DNA of 64,000 nt from Variovorax paradoxus (lineage in GTDB: Bacteria > Pseudomonadota > Gammaproteobacteria > Burkholderiales > Burkholderiaceae_C): NCBI RefSeq assembly GCF_000834655.1, contig NZ_JXQQ01000026.1, positions 36,507 through 100,506 on the forward strand. Direction: 5' to 3'. The notes under the pieces are model-generated. The model was not told the DNA's origin. It made no database searches and saw only the letters and a list, made by a program, of their open reading frames with translations. This document shows positions 17,898 through 27,277 of the stretch, piece by piece; positions within the stretch are counted from its first letter, which is position 1; each line of letters begins with the position of its first letter. Both the position numbers and the translations under genes were made by a program.

Positions 17898-18454
17898 TGC
17901 ACGCCTTGTCCTTCGCTCGCCCCACGGCCGGCCAGTTCGCGGTTGCCACGCTGGCCATGGCCGCGGTGGTGCTGGCCTCCAACATCCTGGTGCAGTTCGC
18001 CCTCAACGACTGGCTCACCTGGGGCGCCTTCACCTACCCGGTGGCGTACCTGGTGAGCGACCTGGTCAACCGGCGCTTCGGCCCCGGCATGGCGCGCCGC
18101 GTGGCATGGGTCGGTTTCGCGGTGGCCATTGCCGCTTCGCTCGCGCTCGCGCCGATGCGCATCGCGCTGGCCTCGGGCCTGGCCTTCATCGCCTCGCAGC
18201 TGCTCGACATCCGCGTGTTCGACAGCCTGCGCCGCGGCCTCTGGTGGCGTGCGCCGCTGGTGGCCACCGTGATCGCGGCGGTGCTCGACAGCATCGTGTT
18301 CTGGGGCATCGCCTTCGCGGGCACCGACGGACCCTGGCTCACCTGGGCCGCGGGCGACCTCGCGGTGAAGCTGGGCGTGGGCGTGCTGATGCTGCTGCCG
18401 TTCCGGCTGCTGATCGGGCGGCAGGCCGCGCGCACGTCGGCCCTGAGCCATTGA
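17897..18454 (+). CDS. VUT-family (YhhQ-like) membrane transporter
   Basis: This is a 185-residue protein with about five to six hydrophobic segments and the family signature FTYPVAYLVSDLVNRRFG near residue 38. YhhQ/VUT proteins import queuosine precursors in characterised cases; that role is possible but unproven here. The ATG overlaps the stop of the FAD dehydrogenase. The frame remains open far upstream, but in the wrong frame relative to that gene, so the short form is right. Confidence 0.8.
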   Translation: MHALSFARPTAGQFAVATLAMAAVVLASNILVQFALNDWLTWGAFTYPVAYLVSDLVNRRFGPGMARRVAWVGFAVAIAASLALAPMRIALASGLAFIASQLLDIRVFDSLRRGLWWRAPLVATVIAAVLDSIVFWGIAFAGTDGPWLTWAAGDLAVKLGVGVLMLLPFRLLIGRQAARTSALSH

Positions 18455-18470
18455 TCCAAAAAGACCCACG

Positions 18471-19094
18471 ATGTCCAGCGACGACTTCCACTTCTACGAG
18501 CCGGCCAAGGGCCACGGCCTGCCGCACGATCCGTTCAACGCGATGGTCGGCCCGCGCCCCATCGGCTGGATCTCGTCGCAGGACGAGAACGGCGTGCTCA
18601 ATCTCGCGCCCTACAGCTTTTTCAACGCCTTCAACTACACGCCGCCGATCGTCGGCTTCGCGAGCATCGGCGCGAAGGACAGCCTGCACAACATCCGCCA
18701 GACGCGCGAGTTCGGCTGGAATCTCGCCACGCGACCGCTGGCCGAGCGCATGAACCAGTCGTGCGCGGCCGTGCCGCCCGAGGTGAACGAGTTCGAGCTC
18801 GCCGGCCTCACGCCCGTCGCCTCGAAGCAGATCGCGGTGCCGCGCGTGGCAGAGAGCCCCGTGTCGTTCGAATGCCGACTCACGCAACTGATCCAGCTCG
18901 AAGGCGTCGACGGCGTGCCGGTGCAGACCTGGCTCGTGCTCGGCGAAGTGGTGGGCGTGCACATCGCGCGCCACCTGCTCAAGAACGGCATCTACGACAC
19001 CGCGGCGGCGCAGCCCATCCTGCGCGGCGGCGGTCCGGCCGATTATTTCGAGATCAGCCCCGACAATATGTTCAGGATGTTCCGGCCGCGCTGA
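18471..19094 (+). CDS. flavin reductase-like FMN-binding split-barrel protein
   Basis: This is a 207-residue protein of the flavin-reductase/NADH-FMN oxidoreductase family. The start DPFNAMVGPRPIGWISSQDE and the following LNLAPYSFFNAFNYTPP are the typical FMN-binding segments. It probably binds FMN and could supply reduced flavin or act as a stand-alone reductase. It follows the VUT gene by 16 bases, so it may be the third gene of that operon. Confidence 0.85.
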   Translation: MSSDDFHFYEPAKGHGLPHDPFNAMVGPRPIGWISSQDENGVLNLAPYSFFNAFNYTPPIVGFASIGAKDSLHNIRQTREFGWNLATRPLAERMNQSCAAVPPEVNEFELAGLTPVASKQIAVPRVAESPVSFECRLTQLIQLEGVDGVPVQTWLVLGEVVGVHIARHLLKNGIYDTAAAQPILRGGGPADYFEISPDNMFRMFRPR

Positions 19095-19157
19095 GCGCAA
19101 AACCGGTTTTCTGTTGTTCCTCTTTTCATCCATCGCGCCCACCCGCCGATCCCACGT

Positions 19158-20087
19158 ATGACCGACGCATCCACCGCCGCCCCGAACACGAACGCGCGCA
19201 ACGCACGGCGCCAGCGCCCGGACCTCGCCGAGCAGCTGCAACAGCTGAAGAGCGGCACAGACGCGGGCGCCGAAGCGTCCGCGGAACAGCAACAACCGCA
19301 GCAGCAACAACAGCGCCCGCCACGCGAGAAGAAGCCGCGCCCACAAGGGCAAGGTCAGCAGCCTCGACAGCAGGCCCGCAAGCCGCAGGCGCAGCAGCAA
19401 CCCCAGCGCGCGCCGCGCAAGGTCAACCCGGTGCTCGAGCGCCTGTTCGAGCTGTACCCGCAGCTCTTCGGCGCCCGCTTCGTGCCGCTCAAACTCGGCG
19501 TGTACGAAGAGCTGATCGCGCGCCATCCGGAAGACTTCAAGGCCGAAGACCTGAAGATCGCGATGGGCCAGCATGCGCGCTCCACCCGTTACCTCGAAAG
19601 CGTGGCCGCGGGCCTTGCGCGCCATGACCTCGATGGCAACGCGCTCGACCCCGTTGCGCCCGAGCATGTGCACCACGCCATCCTCGAGCTGCACCGCCGC
19701 CGCCTGCATCGCAACCCCGGCGAAGACCTGCGCCCGCAGCTCGTGGCGCGCATCGCCAAGGCGATCGAAGCCTCGGGCCTCGATCGCGAGGCCTATGCCG
19801 TGCTCGTGCGTTCGCGCGACGCGAACAACAACGCGGTGGTCGACGAGGCCCTTGCCGAGCTCGCGCAGCAGGCCGCCAAGCGCGAGGCGCTGCTGCGCGC
19901 CTTCGAGGCCAGCGGCCGCACCGAGCAGGAGTTCGCCGACATGTACGGCATGAAGCCGGGCGAGGTCGCGCGCACGCTGCAGCATGCGCGCGCCGAGCGG
20001 CAGGCTCCGGCTCCGGCTGGGGTACCGGCTCCGGCTGTCGCAGAAGAGGCTGCACCGGTCGAGCCCACCGAACCCGCTGCCGACTGA
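19158..20087 (+). CDS. proQ: ProQ/FinO-domain RNA chaperone
   Basis: This is a 309-residue protein. A disordered N-terminus of about 85 residues is very rich in Gln, Pro, Arg and Lys, with long Q runs. The ProQ/FinO domain (about 88-190) contains PVLERLFELYPQLFGARFVPLK and the GQHARSTRYL segment, and an Ala/Glu-rich C-terminal helical region and Pro/Ala tail follow. ProQ proteins bind structured sRNAs and mRNA 3' ends. A terminator hairpin follows 33 bases after the stop. Confidence 0.88.
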   Translation: MTDASTAAPNTNARNARRQRPDLAEQLQQLKSGTDAGAEASAEQQQPQQQQQRPPREKKPRPQGQGQQPRQQARKPQAQQQPQRAPRKVNPVLERLFELYPQLFGARFVPLKLGVYEELIARHPEDFKAEDLKIAMGQHARSTRYLESVAAGLARHDLDGNALDPVAPEHVHHAILELHRRRLHRNPGEDLRPQLVARIAKAIEASGLDREAYAVLVRSRDANNNAVVDEALAELAQQAAKREALLRAFEASGRTEQEFADMYGMKPGEVARTLQHARAERQAPAPAGVPAPAVAEEAAPVEPTEPAAD

Positions 20088-20120
20088 CACGCCAGCCGCC
20101 CCTGGGCCGCAACGGCCCAT

Positions 20121-20155
20121 AAAAAAACCGCCACGCAAAGCTGGCGGTTTTTTTT
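20121..20155. terminator. bidirectional intrinsic terminator after proQ
   Basis: The stem CCGCCA/TGGCGG (20128-20133 with 20142-20147) has an A-tract before it and a T-tract after it, so it can work on both strands. It lies between the convergent proQ and htpX genes. Confidence 0.85.
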
Positions 20156-20185
20156 ACATCCGGCGGCAGAGTGCCGCTGTCGGTA

Positions 20186-21058
20186 TCAGCGCGCGTTCTG
20201 CAGCGCGGCGATGCGCTCTTCGATCGGCGGGTGCGTCGCGAACAGCTTGCCGATGCTGCCGGTGATGCCCATGGCTTCCACGGCCTTGGGCAGTTCGCCG
20301 GCCGGCAGGCCGCCCAGGCGCGCGAGCGCGTTCATCATCGGCTGCTTCTGGCCCATGAGCGCGGCGGCGCCGGCGTCGGCGCGGAACTCGCGCTGGCGCG
20401 AGAACCAGGCCACCACCATCGCGGCGGCAAAGCCGAGCACGATGTCCAGCACGATGGTGCTCACGTAGTAGCCGATCCCGGGGCCGGACGAACGGTCGTC
20501 GCCGCGGCGAAGGAAGCTGTCGACCGCATAGCCGATCACGCGCGAGAGGAACACGACGAAGGTGTTCATCACGCCCTGGATCAGAGTCATCGTGACCATG
20601 TCGCCGTTGGCGATGTGCGCCACCTCGTGGCCGATGACGGCCTCGACCTCTTCGCGCGTCATGTTCTGCAGCAGGCCCGTGGACACGGCCACGAGCGACG
20701 AATTCTTGAAGGCGCCGGTGGCAAAAGCGTTGGGCTCGCCCTCGAAGATCCCGACCTCGGGCATACCGACGCCGGCCTTGTCGGCGAACTTGCGCACGGT
20801 GGCAACGATCCAGGCCTCGTCGGGCGACTGGGGGTTGTCGATCATGCGCAGGCCTGCGGTCCACTTGGCCATCGGCTTGCTGATGAGCAGCGAGATGAAC
20901 GCGCCGCCGAAACCCATGATGAGCGCAAAGCCGAGCAGCGCCGTCAGGTTCAGGCCATTGGCCGTGAGGAAGCGGTTGACGCCGAGCAGGCTCGCGACGA
21001 TGCCGAGCACTGCAACGACCATCACATTGGTCAAAACGAACAGAAGGATACGTTTCAA
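20186..21058 (-). CDS. htpX: membrane zinc protease HtpX
   Basis: This 290-residue protein matches E. coli HtpX in length. It has two N-terminal membrane helices (about residues 5-25 and 35-58), the catalytic zinc motif HEVAH at 144-148 and further hydrophobic segments after it. HtpX degrades misfolded inner-membrane proteins, with its active site facing the cytoplasm. It is convergent with proQ across a shared terminator. About 150 bases upstream are free of genes and should hold its promoter; I did not identify a heat-shock promoter there. Confidence 0.93.
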   Translation of the reverse strand: MKRILLFVLTNVMVVAVLGIVASLLGVNRFLTANGLNLTALLGFALIMGFGGAFISLLISKPMAKWTAGLRMIDNPQSPDEAWIVATVRKFADKAGVGMPEVGIFEGEPNAFATGAFKNSSLVAVSTGLLQNMTREEVEAVIGHEVAHIANGDMVTMTLIQGVMNTFVVFLSRVIGYAVDSFLRRGDDRSSGPGIGYYVSTIVLDIVLGFAAAMVVAWFSRQREFRADAGAAALMGQKQPMMNALARLGGLPAGELPKAVEAMGITGSIGKLFATHPPIEERIAALQNAR

Positions 21059-21207
21059 GTTGAATTCTCCGTGGGGAACTGCCGCTCAGATGAGGGCCGG
21101 CGGGCCCTCTTCAAGCCATGCGGTGTGCGGGCGCTTCTTTGTTGTTTGGATACTGACGCGGCCCCGGCATGGCGGCTGCGGGTAGAGCAATGATAGGAGC
21201 AAAAGTT

Positions 21208-21933
21208 CTACGGACGGGGCCGGAAGACCTTCGGATCGTCGTAGTACTCGGTCGACACATTCTCGGCACACCACCCCGGTACGCCCAGCACGGGGAGCGG
21301 CACGAAGGGCTTCCGCGCGAGCCATTCCGGGCCCAGGCGCTGCGCCAGGGCGGCATCGTCGAGGGCGTTCGAGCGCGCCGCGTCCGGCAGTAGCACGTGC
21401 GCCGTCGCGGCCTTGCGGGGCACGACGAGCTTCTCGAGCAGCGCGTGGCCGAACACGAGCAGCCGCGCCTCCGCCCACAGGGCGCGCCGCGTCACGAACA
21501 GCGCGTGCCAGTCGCGTGCCACCAGCGCCTCCCACAGTGCGGGCGGCGCATCGAGCACCGCGCCGTTCTCGTCGAACAGCGTGAGCGCGTCGCGCAGCGG
21601 GCCGCGCGTGGCGCCGATGCCGGTGCGGGCGATCTCGGCGGCCTGCAGCGCGTTCAGGCGCCGCTTGGCCTCGGGAAAGGCGAGCCAGACCAGGCCGTTG
21701 AAGAAGTCGTGCAGGTTGTCGCGCGTCGGCACGGTGCGGGTCTGGAAGATGTGCGCTTCGTAGGCCTGGCCGGCGGGCAGATGGCCCTGGTGCACAAAAT
21801 CAGGCGCCGAAGGCGGCTTGATGGCCTGGAGCGCCGGGGCGACCGATGTGCCGCTCGCGGCCCGCGCGGCCGCCTCGCCGTGGGCACGATAGGGCGCGAG
21901 CCAGGGCTGCGCCCAATCGACCGCCGGCAGCAT
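21208..21933 (-). CDS. DUF3025-domain protein
   Basis: This is a 241-residue soluble protein of the DUF3025 family. The recognisable central block is TRDNLHDFFNGLVWLAFPEAK, given here without its last residue, and the tail has WARDWHAL-like aromatic segments. No function is established for the family and no catalytic motif is evident. It lies 4 bases after the NYN-domain gene and is likely the last gene of a pyrC-NYN-DUF3025 transcript. Confidence 0.8.
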   Translation of the reverse strand: MLPAVDWAQPWLAPYRAHGEAAARAASGTSVAPALQAIKPPSAPDFVHQGHLPAGQAYEAHIFQTRTVPTRDNLHDFFNGLVWLAFPEAKRRLNALQAAEIARTGIGATRGPLRDALTLFDENGAVLDAPPALWEALVARDWHALFVTRRALWAEARLLVFGHALLEKLVVPRKAATAHVLLPDAARSNALDDAALAQRLGPEWLARKPFVPLPVLGVPGWCAENVSTEYYDDPKVFRPRP

Positions 21934-21937
21934 CGCG

Positions 21938-22744
21938 TCAGGACGCGGAAGCGCCCGTCCAGCGGATGCGGTCGGGGTGCTGCAGCACGGCGAATTCCGC
22001 GGTGAGCTTGTCGAAGAGCTTGAGCGAGCTGCCGTGCTTGCCCAGCAGCCCAGCCGCGCGCAGGGCCTGCGCCACGTCGTTGAGCGGCACGTCGGCGCCG
22101 CTGCGCAGGGCCGGCGCGGCCTGCAGGATGAACTCGGCGGCCTCGGAGGTCGGCCGGGGCGCGGGCTTGGCGACGGCGGCGCGGGTCGTCTTGCGCGCGG
22201 CGGTCTTCGTCGCGGCCTTCTTGGCAGGCGCCGTCGCGCTCTTGGCGCGTGCGGTCTTGGCGGCCGGCACCTTCGCCGCGACCTTTTTCGCCGCAGCGGT
22301 GCGGGCAGCCGGCTTCGCGCTGTGGTGCGCGAGGTCGATGAAGGTGTCGTAGATGCCCACCGTCTCGTCGCCCGTCTTGCCCTGCTGGCCGATGCCGCAG
22401 ACGCGGCAGCCCTTTTCGCGCAACCGGCTCACGAGCGGCGCGAAGTCGGAGTCCGAGGACACCAGCACCACCACGTCGGGCCGCTCGGCGATCACGAGGT
22501 CGATCGCATCGACCGCGAGCGCGATGTCGGTGCTGTTCTTGCCGGCCGAGAGGTTCACCATCGGCCGCACCGAGAGTTGCTTGAAGAGCCCCTGGCGGTT
22601 GACCGCCATCTCGGCGTTGCAGTACGCGCGGCGCACATGGATGGCGCCGTACTCGTCCATCGTGCGCTGCACGGCCTGCTCGATCACGTCGGCCGAGACG
22701 TTGTCGGCGTCGATCAGGAGCATCACGCGCAGCGTCGGTGTCAT
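21938..22744 (-). CDS. NYN-domain protein with Lys/Ala linker and LOTUS-like C-terminus
   Basis: This is a 268-residue protein in three parts. Residues 1-145 are a NYN (LabA/DUF88, PIN-like) domain with acidic clusters LLIDADNVS, the [14 protein letters not shown] helix and VLVSSDSDF, consistent with a metal-dependent RNase. Residues about 150-200 are a histone-H1-like Lys/Ala-rich linker. The last 60 residues ([19 protein letters not shown] and following) resemble an OST-HTH/LOTUS RNA-binding domain. The start codon overlaps the pyrC stop (ATGA). RNA is the probable target, and the specificity is unknown. Confidence 0.83.
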   Translation of the reverse strand: MTPTLRVMLLIDADNVSADVIEQAVQRTMDEYGAIHVRRAYCNAEMAVNRQGLFKQLSVRPMVNLSAGKNSTDIALAVDAIDLVIAERPDVVVLVSSDSDFAPLVSRLREKGCRVCGIGQQGKTGDETVGIYDTFIDLAHHSAKPAARTAAAKKVAAKVPAAKTARAKSATAPAKKAATKTAARKTTRAAVAKPAPRPTSEAAEFILQAAPALRSGADVPLNDVAQALRAAGLLGKHGSSLKLFDKLTAEFAVLQHPDRIRWTGASAS

Positions 22745-23772
22745 ACGAGTTTCCAATTGATGGTTTCGCCGCCGCGCAGCGGCTTGAGCGTGGCGTCGCC
22801 GTAAGGCACGGTCTCCGGAACGGTCCAGGTCTCGCGCTTCAAGGTGACGGTGTCGGTGTGCCGAGGCAGGCCATAGAAATCGGGACCGTGGAAGCTCGCG
22901 AAGCCTTCGAGCTTGTCGAGCGCGTTCACGCTGTCGAAGGCTTCGGCGTACAGCTCGATGGCGGTGAGCGCGGTGTAGCAGCCGGCGCAGCCGAGTGCGT
23001 GTTCCTTCAGGTGTGCGGGGTGCGGTGCGCTGTCGGTGCCCAGGAAGAACCGGTCGCTGCCGCTCGCGGCCGCCTCGACCAGCGCCACGCGGTGCGTCTC
23101 GCGCTTGAGCACCGGCAGGCAGTAGTAATGCGGGCGGATGCCGCCGGTGAAGATGGCGTTGCGGTTGTAGAGCAGGTGGTGCGCGGTGATGGTGGCTGCC
23201 GTGAAGCGGTCGGCATCGCGCACGTAGTGGGCGCCCTCTTTGGTGGTGAGGTGCTCGAACACCACCTTGAGCTCGGGGAAGTCGCGGCGCAGCGGGATCA
23301 TCACGCGGTCGACGAAGACGGCCTCGCGGTCGAACAGGTCGATGGCCGGGTCGGTCACCTCGCCGTGCACCAGCAGCAGGAGGCCGTGCTTCTGCATGGC
23401 TTCGAGCGTCTTGTAGGTCTTGCGGATGTCGGTCACGCCGGCATCGCTGTTGGTGGTGGCGCCGGCCGGGTAGAGCTTGAGCGCGCGCACGCCGGCTTCG
23501 GCGGCCAGGGCGATTTCCTCGGGCGGCAGCTTGTCGGTGAGGTAGAGCGACATCACCGGTTCGAAAGCGCTGCCTTCGGGCACGGCGGCAAGGATGCGGT
23601 CGCGGTAGGCCACGGCCTGGGCGGCGGTGGTCACGGGGGGACGCAGGTTGGGCATGATCAGCGCGCGGCCGAACTGGCGCGCGCTGTGCGGTACGACGGC
23701 TTCGAGCGCGGCGCCATCGCGCACGTGCAGGTGCCAGTCGTCGGGGCGGGTGATCGTGAGGGTGTCTGTCAT
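22741..23772 (-). CDS. pyrC: dihydroorotase
   Basis: This is a 343-residue class II dihydroorotase. The zinc-binding [10 protein letters not shown] is at the start, the metal-bridging lysine lies in RALKLYPAG, histidines are in HGE, FEHLTT and HHLLYNR, and the catalytic Asp is in LGTDSAPHP. It closes carbamoyl-aspartate to dihydroorotate in pyrimidine synthesis. I start at [13 protein letters not shown]; an in-frame ATG 42 bases upstream would add a basic non-homologous tail. It is coupled to the downstream NYN gene. Confidence 0.93.
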   Translation of the reverse strand: MTDTLTITRPDDWHLHVRDGAALEAVVPHSARQFGRALIMPNLRPPVTTAAQAVAYRDRILAAVPEGSAFEPVMSLYLTDKLPPEEIALAAEAGVRALKLYPAGATTNSDAGVTDIRKTYKTLEAMQKHGLLLLVHGEVTDPAIDLFDREAVFVDRVMIPLRRDFPELKVVFEHLTTKEGAHYVRDADRFTAATITAHHLLYNRNAIFTGGIRPHYYCLPVLKRETHRVALVEAAASGSDRFFLGTDSAPHPAHLKEHALGCAGCYTALTAIELYAEAFDSVNALDKLEGFASFHGPDFYGLPRHTDTVTLKRETWTVPETVPYGDATLKPLRGGETINWKLV

Positions 23773-24114
23773 GGCGCGGGAATTGTCGCACCGCCTCCCC
23801 GGGCGCCCTTGCATCGGGCTACAGGTGCAGCAAGACCCGGCAGATGCCTTCCTGCACCTGCTGGCGCCACTTCGCGTGATTCATCGAGCTGCGAACCCTT
23901 GTTCGGCGGCCCCGCGCGAGCCTTGGCTCGGTGTCGTCATCGATTCCTGCCCCTCGCCCTGGCAACGCCGACTCTCGATGCGCAGCGGCTGCATTCTGGA
24001 AACCAGAGTGAGCGCCTTCCTTGCGGGGTAATGCGGGGCCGGCACGTGGCAATGCGAGGTCGTGCAGCTTGGGTTAGTCTGACGCCCCCGTCCCGTACAG
24101 AAGCCACAAGCCCC
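23773..24114. other. intergenic stretch with no supported gene
   Basis: This 342-base gap separates the divergent pyrC and cupin genes. Two very short overlapping minus-strand frames are present around 23881-23940, joined by an ATGA, but neither resembles a known protein. No RNA gene or hairpin terminator was recognised. Promoters for both flanking genes should lie here. Confidence 0.6.
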
Positions 24115-24498
24115 ATGTCGAACAACACACAGGTCACCACTCCCAAGGAAGTTGCCGCCTCGCTCACCGAATTCTGGTCGCCGCGCGTCGTCGCCGAAGT
24201 CGACGACGCCTACATCAAGGTCGCCAAGGTCCACGGCGAGCTGGCATGGCACAGCCATGAGGAGGAAGACGAACTCTTCCTCGTGCTCAAGGGGCACCTG
24301 CGCATCGAGATGGAAGCCGGCGCGGTCGAGCTCGGCGAGGGCCAGATGTTCGTCGTGCCCAAGGGCGTGCGGCACAACCCGGTCGCCGACGAGGAATGCC
24401 ACCTGATGCTCATCGAGCGCAAGACCACGCTTCACACCGGCACCACGGTCACCGAAAAGACGCGCTCGCTCGCGGACCAGCTGCGTCCCGTGGCCTGA
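24115..24498 (+). CDS. small cupin-domain protein
   Basis: This is a 127-residue single-domain cupin. Motif 1 is visible as WHSHEEEDELFLVLKG (His, His, Glu metal ligands) and motif 2 as PKGVRHNPVA. Such proteins bind a metal and serve as small isomerases, dioxygenases or sugar-binding proteins; the substrate is not evident. It is convergent with the UdgX fusion gene, whose stop codon adjoins its own stop. No operon partner on this strand. Confidence 0.85.
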   Translation: MSNNTQVTTPKEVAASLTEFWSPRVVAEVDDAYIKVAKVHGELAWHSHEEEDELFLVLKGHLRIEMEAGAVELGEGQMFVVPKGVRHNPVADEECHLMLIERKTTLHTGTTVTEKTRSLADQLRPVA

Positions 24499-25965
24499 TC
24501 AGCCGGCCACCGCGGCAGGCCCGACCTCGAAGCGCCGCGCGCGTTCGAGGTCGTCCAGCCAGCGGGCGTAGGCCTCGGCGCGCTCGTTGTCCGCCAGCCG
24601 CAGCAGGGCGGAAGGATGCAGCGTCACGAACACGGGCCTGCCGTCGCGGCGCTCATGCAGCCACGCCCCGCGCTCGGCCTGCACCGCCACCGGCCGGCCC
24701 AGCAGCGCGCGCGCCGCCGTCGCGCCGAGCGCCACCAGACCCTGCGGCTTCACGAGCGATATCTCGCTGTCGAGCCAGTGCGCGCAGGCGTCGGCCTCGC
24801 GCTGCGCCGCAGTCTTGTGGATGCGCCGCTTGCCGCGCAGTTCGTACTTGAAGTGCTTCACGGCATTGGCGAGGTACACGGTGTCGCGCGCCCAGCCCAG
24901 TTGCGCCATCGCGCGGTCGAGCAGTTGGCCGGCCGGGCCGACGAAGGGGCGGCCGGCCAGGTCCTCCTGGTCGCCGGGCTGCTCGCCGACGAGCATGTGC
25001 TGCGCCGCCAGCGGCCCTTCGCCGCAGACGGCCTGCGTGGCGAGCGCGCCGATCGGGCAATCGCGGCAGGCGTGCGCGGCGGCGCGCAGTTCGGCCAAAT
25101 CGGCGGGCGCCACGCCATCGGCCGGCCGCACATGCAGCGCGATGGGCGCGCGGATGCGCCGTGCCGGCGTGGGCGGCGCGTCGATCATCGACTGGCTGCG
25201 CGCTTCGGCCGCGTCCGTGAGCGGCTGGATCAGCGCGGCCTCCGGCAGGTTGTGCCAGTAGCGGCGCGGCATCTCGCGCCGCATCATCGCGACCTTCAAG
25301 CGCGCCGGGTTGAAGATGTGTTCGTAGTAGGTGAGCCAGAGCGCTTCGCCCGCATCCGGCGGCGGCTTCTCGCGGCGGTCGGCGCCCTCGCCGAAAGCCA
25401 GGGCCTGGCCGTCCCATTCGACGCAGCGCTCGGGCGTGAGGATGGCCCAGCGCATCTGCGCGAAGCGGCGCGCGAAGAAGGGCGCGTTGGCCTCCACGAT
25501 GTGGTGGTCGGGCTCGAACCACGCGACGTGCCGCTCGAGCCCGTCGTCGCCCATGACCCGCGTGAAGCGCACGAACGCGCGCATCTTGTGGATGTCGCGG
25601 TGCACGGCCTTGGCCATCAGCTGGGCCTGCATCATGTCCGCGTCCAGCGGGTCGTGCCGCAGCGCGGGCTCGTGCGCGAGGCGCCAGAGCAGGCGGTACA
25701 GGAGCGCGAAGCGCTGCGGGTCGCGGTGCAGGATCACGTCGCCGCACAGCGCGATGAACGAGGCGGGCACCGCATGCCGGGCGCCGGCAACCGCCGCGGC
25801 AGGCGGCGCGGCGCCATCCGACGCACCGAAGAGATCGCCGGCGCCCTCGCCCGCCCGGTCTCCGCACCATGCAACGCGGTCCGGCGAAACACCCGCCGCC
25901 AGCAATTGCCGCGCATGCCCGCGGAACGCATCGAGATCGACCGGGTCATCGAGCTGGATGTGCAT
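24499..25965 (-). CDS. UdgX uracil-DNA-binding protein fused to a TIGR03915-type domain
   Basis: This 488-residue protein has two parts. The N-terminal half (to about residue 255) is the DUF4130/TIGR03915 domain that accompanies radical-SAM repair partners, ending with MMRREMPRRYWHNLPEA. The C-terminal half is a family-4-like uracil-DNA glycosylase of the UdgX class. It has four Cys positions for an iron-sulfur cluster (ACRDCPIG and VCGEGP among them), the GEQPGDQEDLAGRPFVGPAG active-site block and KRRIHK, whose His forms a covalent bond with the abasic sugar in characterised UdgX. The frame stays open far upstream, so the ATG at MHIQLDDP was chosen from domain content. Confidence 0.87.
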   Translation of the reverse strand: MHIQLDDPVDLDAFRGHARQLLAAGVSPDRVAWCGDRAGEGAGDLFGASDGAAPPAAAVAGARHAVPASFIALCGDVILHRDPQRFALLYRLLWRLAHEPALRHDPLDADMMQAQLMAKAVHRDIHKMRAFVRFTRVMGDDGLERHVAWFEPDHHIVEANAPFFARRFAQMRWAILTPERCVEWDGQALAFGEGADRREKPPPDAGEALWLTYYEHIFNPARLKVAMMRREMPRRYWHNLPEAALIQPLTDAAEARSQSMIDAPPTPARRIRAPIALHVRPADGVAPADLAELRAAAHACRDCPIGALATQAVCGEGPLAAQHMLVGEQPGDQEDLAGRPFVGPAGQLLDRAMAQLGWARDTVYLANAVKHFKYELRGKRRIHKTAAQREADACAHWLDSEISLVKPQGLVALGATAARALLGRPVAVQAERGAWLHERRDGRPVFVTLHPSALLRLADNERAEAYARWLDDLERARRFEVGPAAVAG

Positions 25966-25976
25966 GGCCGCCGCGC

Positions 25977-27239
25977 TCAGAACAACGAAGCCTGCGCCGC
26001 TCGCGGCGGCTGCGCGGCAGGTGCCGCCGAAGCCATGGCACCTGCCGCGGGCCGGTGCCCATCGGCCACCACGAACGGCAGCACCTTGCGCGCCGGCACG
26101 TGCAGGCGCCGCAGGTCGTCCGCGCGCACCCGGCGCACGCGCCGCGCCTGCAGAAGCCGCTCGACCGCCTTCACGCCCAGCCCCGGCACGCGCAGCAGCA
26201 TCTCGCGCGGCGCATGGTTCAGGTCGACCGGAAAGCGCTCGGCATGCGCGAGCGCCCAGGCCAGCTTGGGATCGACATCGAGCCGCAGCAGGCCGTCGGG
26301 CGCGGCCACGATCTCCTGGTGCTCGAAGCCGTAGTAGCGCATGAGCCAGTCCGCCTGGTAGAGCCGGTGCTCGCGCATCAGTGGCGGCGCGACCAGCGGC
26401 AGCGCGCGCGCCGCATCGGGGATGGGGCTGAAGGCCGAGTAATAGACGCGCTTCAACTTGTAGGCGCCGTAGAGCGTGGCGCTGGAGGCGAGGATGCGCC
26501 GGTCGTCGGTGGCGTCGGCGCCCACGATCATCTGCGTGCTCTGGCCCGCGGGCGCGAACGGCGGCGGCTTGGCGGCGACGGGCGCTGCGCCGGGCAGCGC
26601 GCGGATCGGCACCACGCGGCGCGCCTCCTCGCGCGTGTCGTCGATGCGAAGGCGCAGCCGCGCCATCGAGCGGCGGATCGCGCTTTCGTCCTTCTCGGGC
26701 GCGAGCGCCTGCAGGCCTTCGGTCGTGGGCATCTCGACGTTGATGCTGAGCCGGTCGGCGTAGCGGCCGGCGCGCGCGATGAGCTCGTCGCTCGCGTCGG
26801 GAATGGTCTTCAGGTGGATGTAGCCGCGGAAGTCGTGGTCTTCGCGCAGCTGGCGCGCCACCTCGACCACCTGCTCCATCGTGTGGTCGGGCGACTTGAT
26901 GATCCCGCTGGAGAGAAAGAGGCCCTCGATGCAGTTGCGGCGGTAGAAATCGAGCGTGAGCTGCACCACTTCCTCGACGCGGAACCGCGCGCGCGGCACG
27001 TTGCTCGACGCGCGGTTGACGCAGTAAAGGCAGTCGTACTGGCAATGGTTGGTGAGCAGCACCTTGAGAAGAGAGATGCAGCGGCCGTCGGGCGCATAGC
27101 TGTGGCAGATGCCGGCGCCCTCGGTCGAGCCGATGCCGCGCCCGCCGAGCGAGTCGCGCGGCTGCGAGCCGCTGGACGCGCACGAGGCGTCGTACTTGGC
27201 GGCGTCCGCAAGGATGGCGAGTTTGCGCTGGAGGTCCAC
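25977..27239 (-). CDS. putative DNA modification/repair radical SAM protein
   Basis: This 420-residue protein matches the TIGR03916 family. The radical-SAM cluster cysteines are in NHCQYDCLYCVNR, and the C-terminal helix-hairpin-helix region is LRVPGLGVKAVERLLQARR, a DNA-binding element. Its chemistry is unproven; the family always travels with UdgX-type partners, here the gene 11 bases downstream. A perfect LexA box lies 22 bases upstream of its start, so the pair is probably part of the SOS response. Confidence 0.88.
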   Translation of the reverse strand: MDLQRKLAILADAAKYDASCASSGSQPRDSLGGRGIGSTEGAGICHSYAPDGRCISLLKVLLTNHCQYDCLYCVNRASSNVPRARFRVEEVVQLTLDFYRRNCIEGLFLSSGIIKSPDHTMEQVVEVARQLREDHDFRGYIHLKTIPDASDELIARAGRYADRLSINVEMPTTEGLQALAPEKDESAIRRSMARLRLRIDDTREEARRVVPIRALPGAAPVAAKPPPFAPAGQSTQMIVGADATDDRRILASSATLYGAYKLKRVYYSAFSPIPDAARALPLVAPPLMREHRLYQADWLMRYYGFEHQEIVAAPDGLLRLDVDPKLAWALAHAERFPVDLNHAPREMLLRVPGLGVKAVERLLQARRVRRVRADDLRRLHVPARKVLPFVVADGHRPAAGAMASAAPAAQPPRAAQASLF

Positions 27240-27261
27240 GGGCGTCCTGGGCTGGGAAATG

Positions 27262-27277
27262 CTGTATGAATATACAG
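27262..27277. promoter_or_regulatory. LexA (SOS) box
   Basis: CTGTATGAATATACAG is a perfect match to the CTGT-N8-ACAG consensus with an AT-rich centre. It lies 22 bases before the radical-SAM repair gene (minus) and 86 bases before the Rieske gene (plus). The repair gene is the obvious target. Confidence 0.88.

Noticed and set aside
23819..24052. 77-codon minus-strand frame between pyrC and the cupin gene
   Set aside because: No recognisable family, no ribosome site and unlikely composition; the tail [18 protein letters not shown] is suggestive but not enough.
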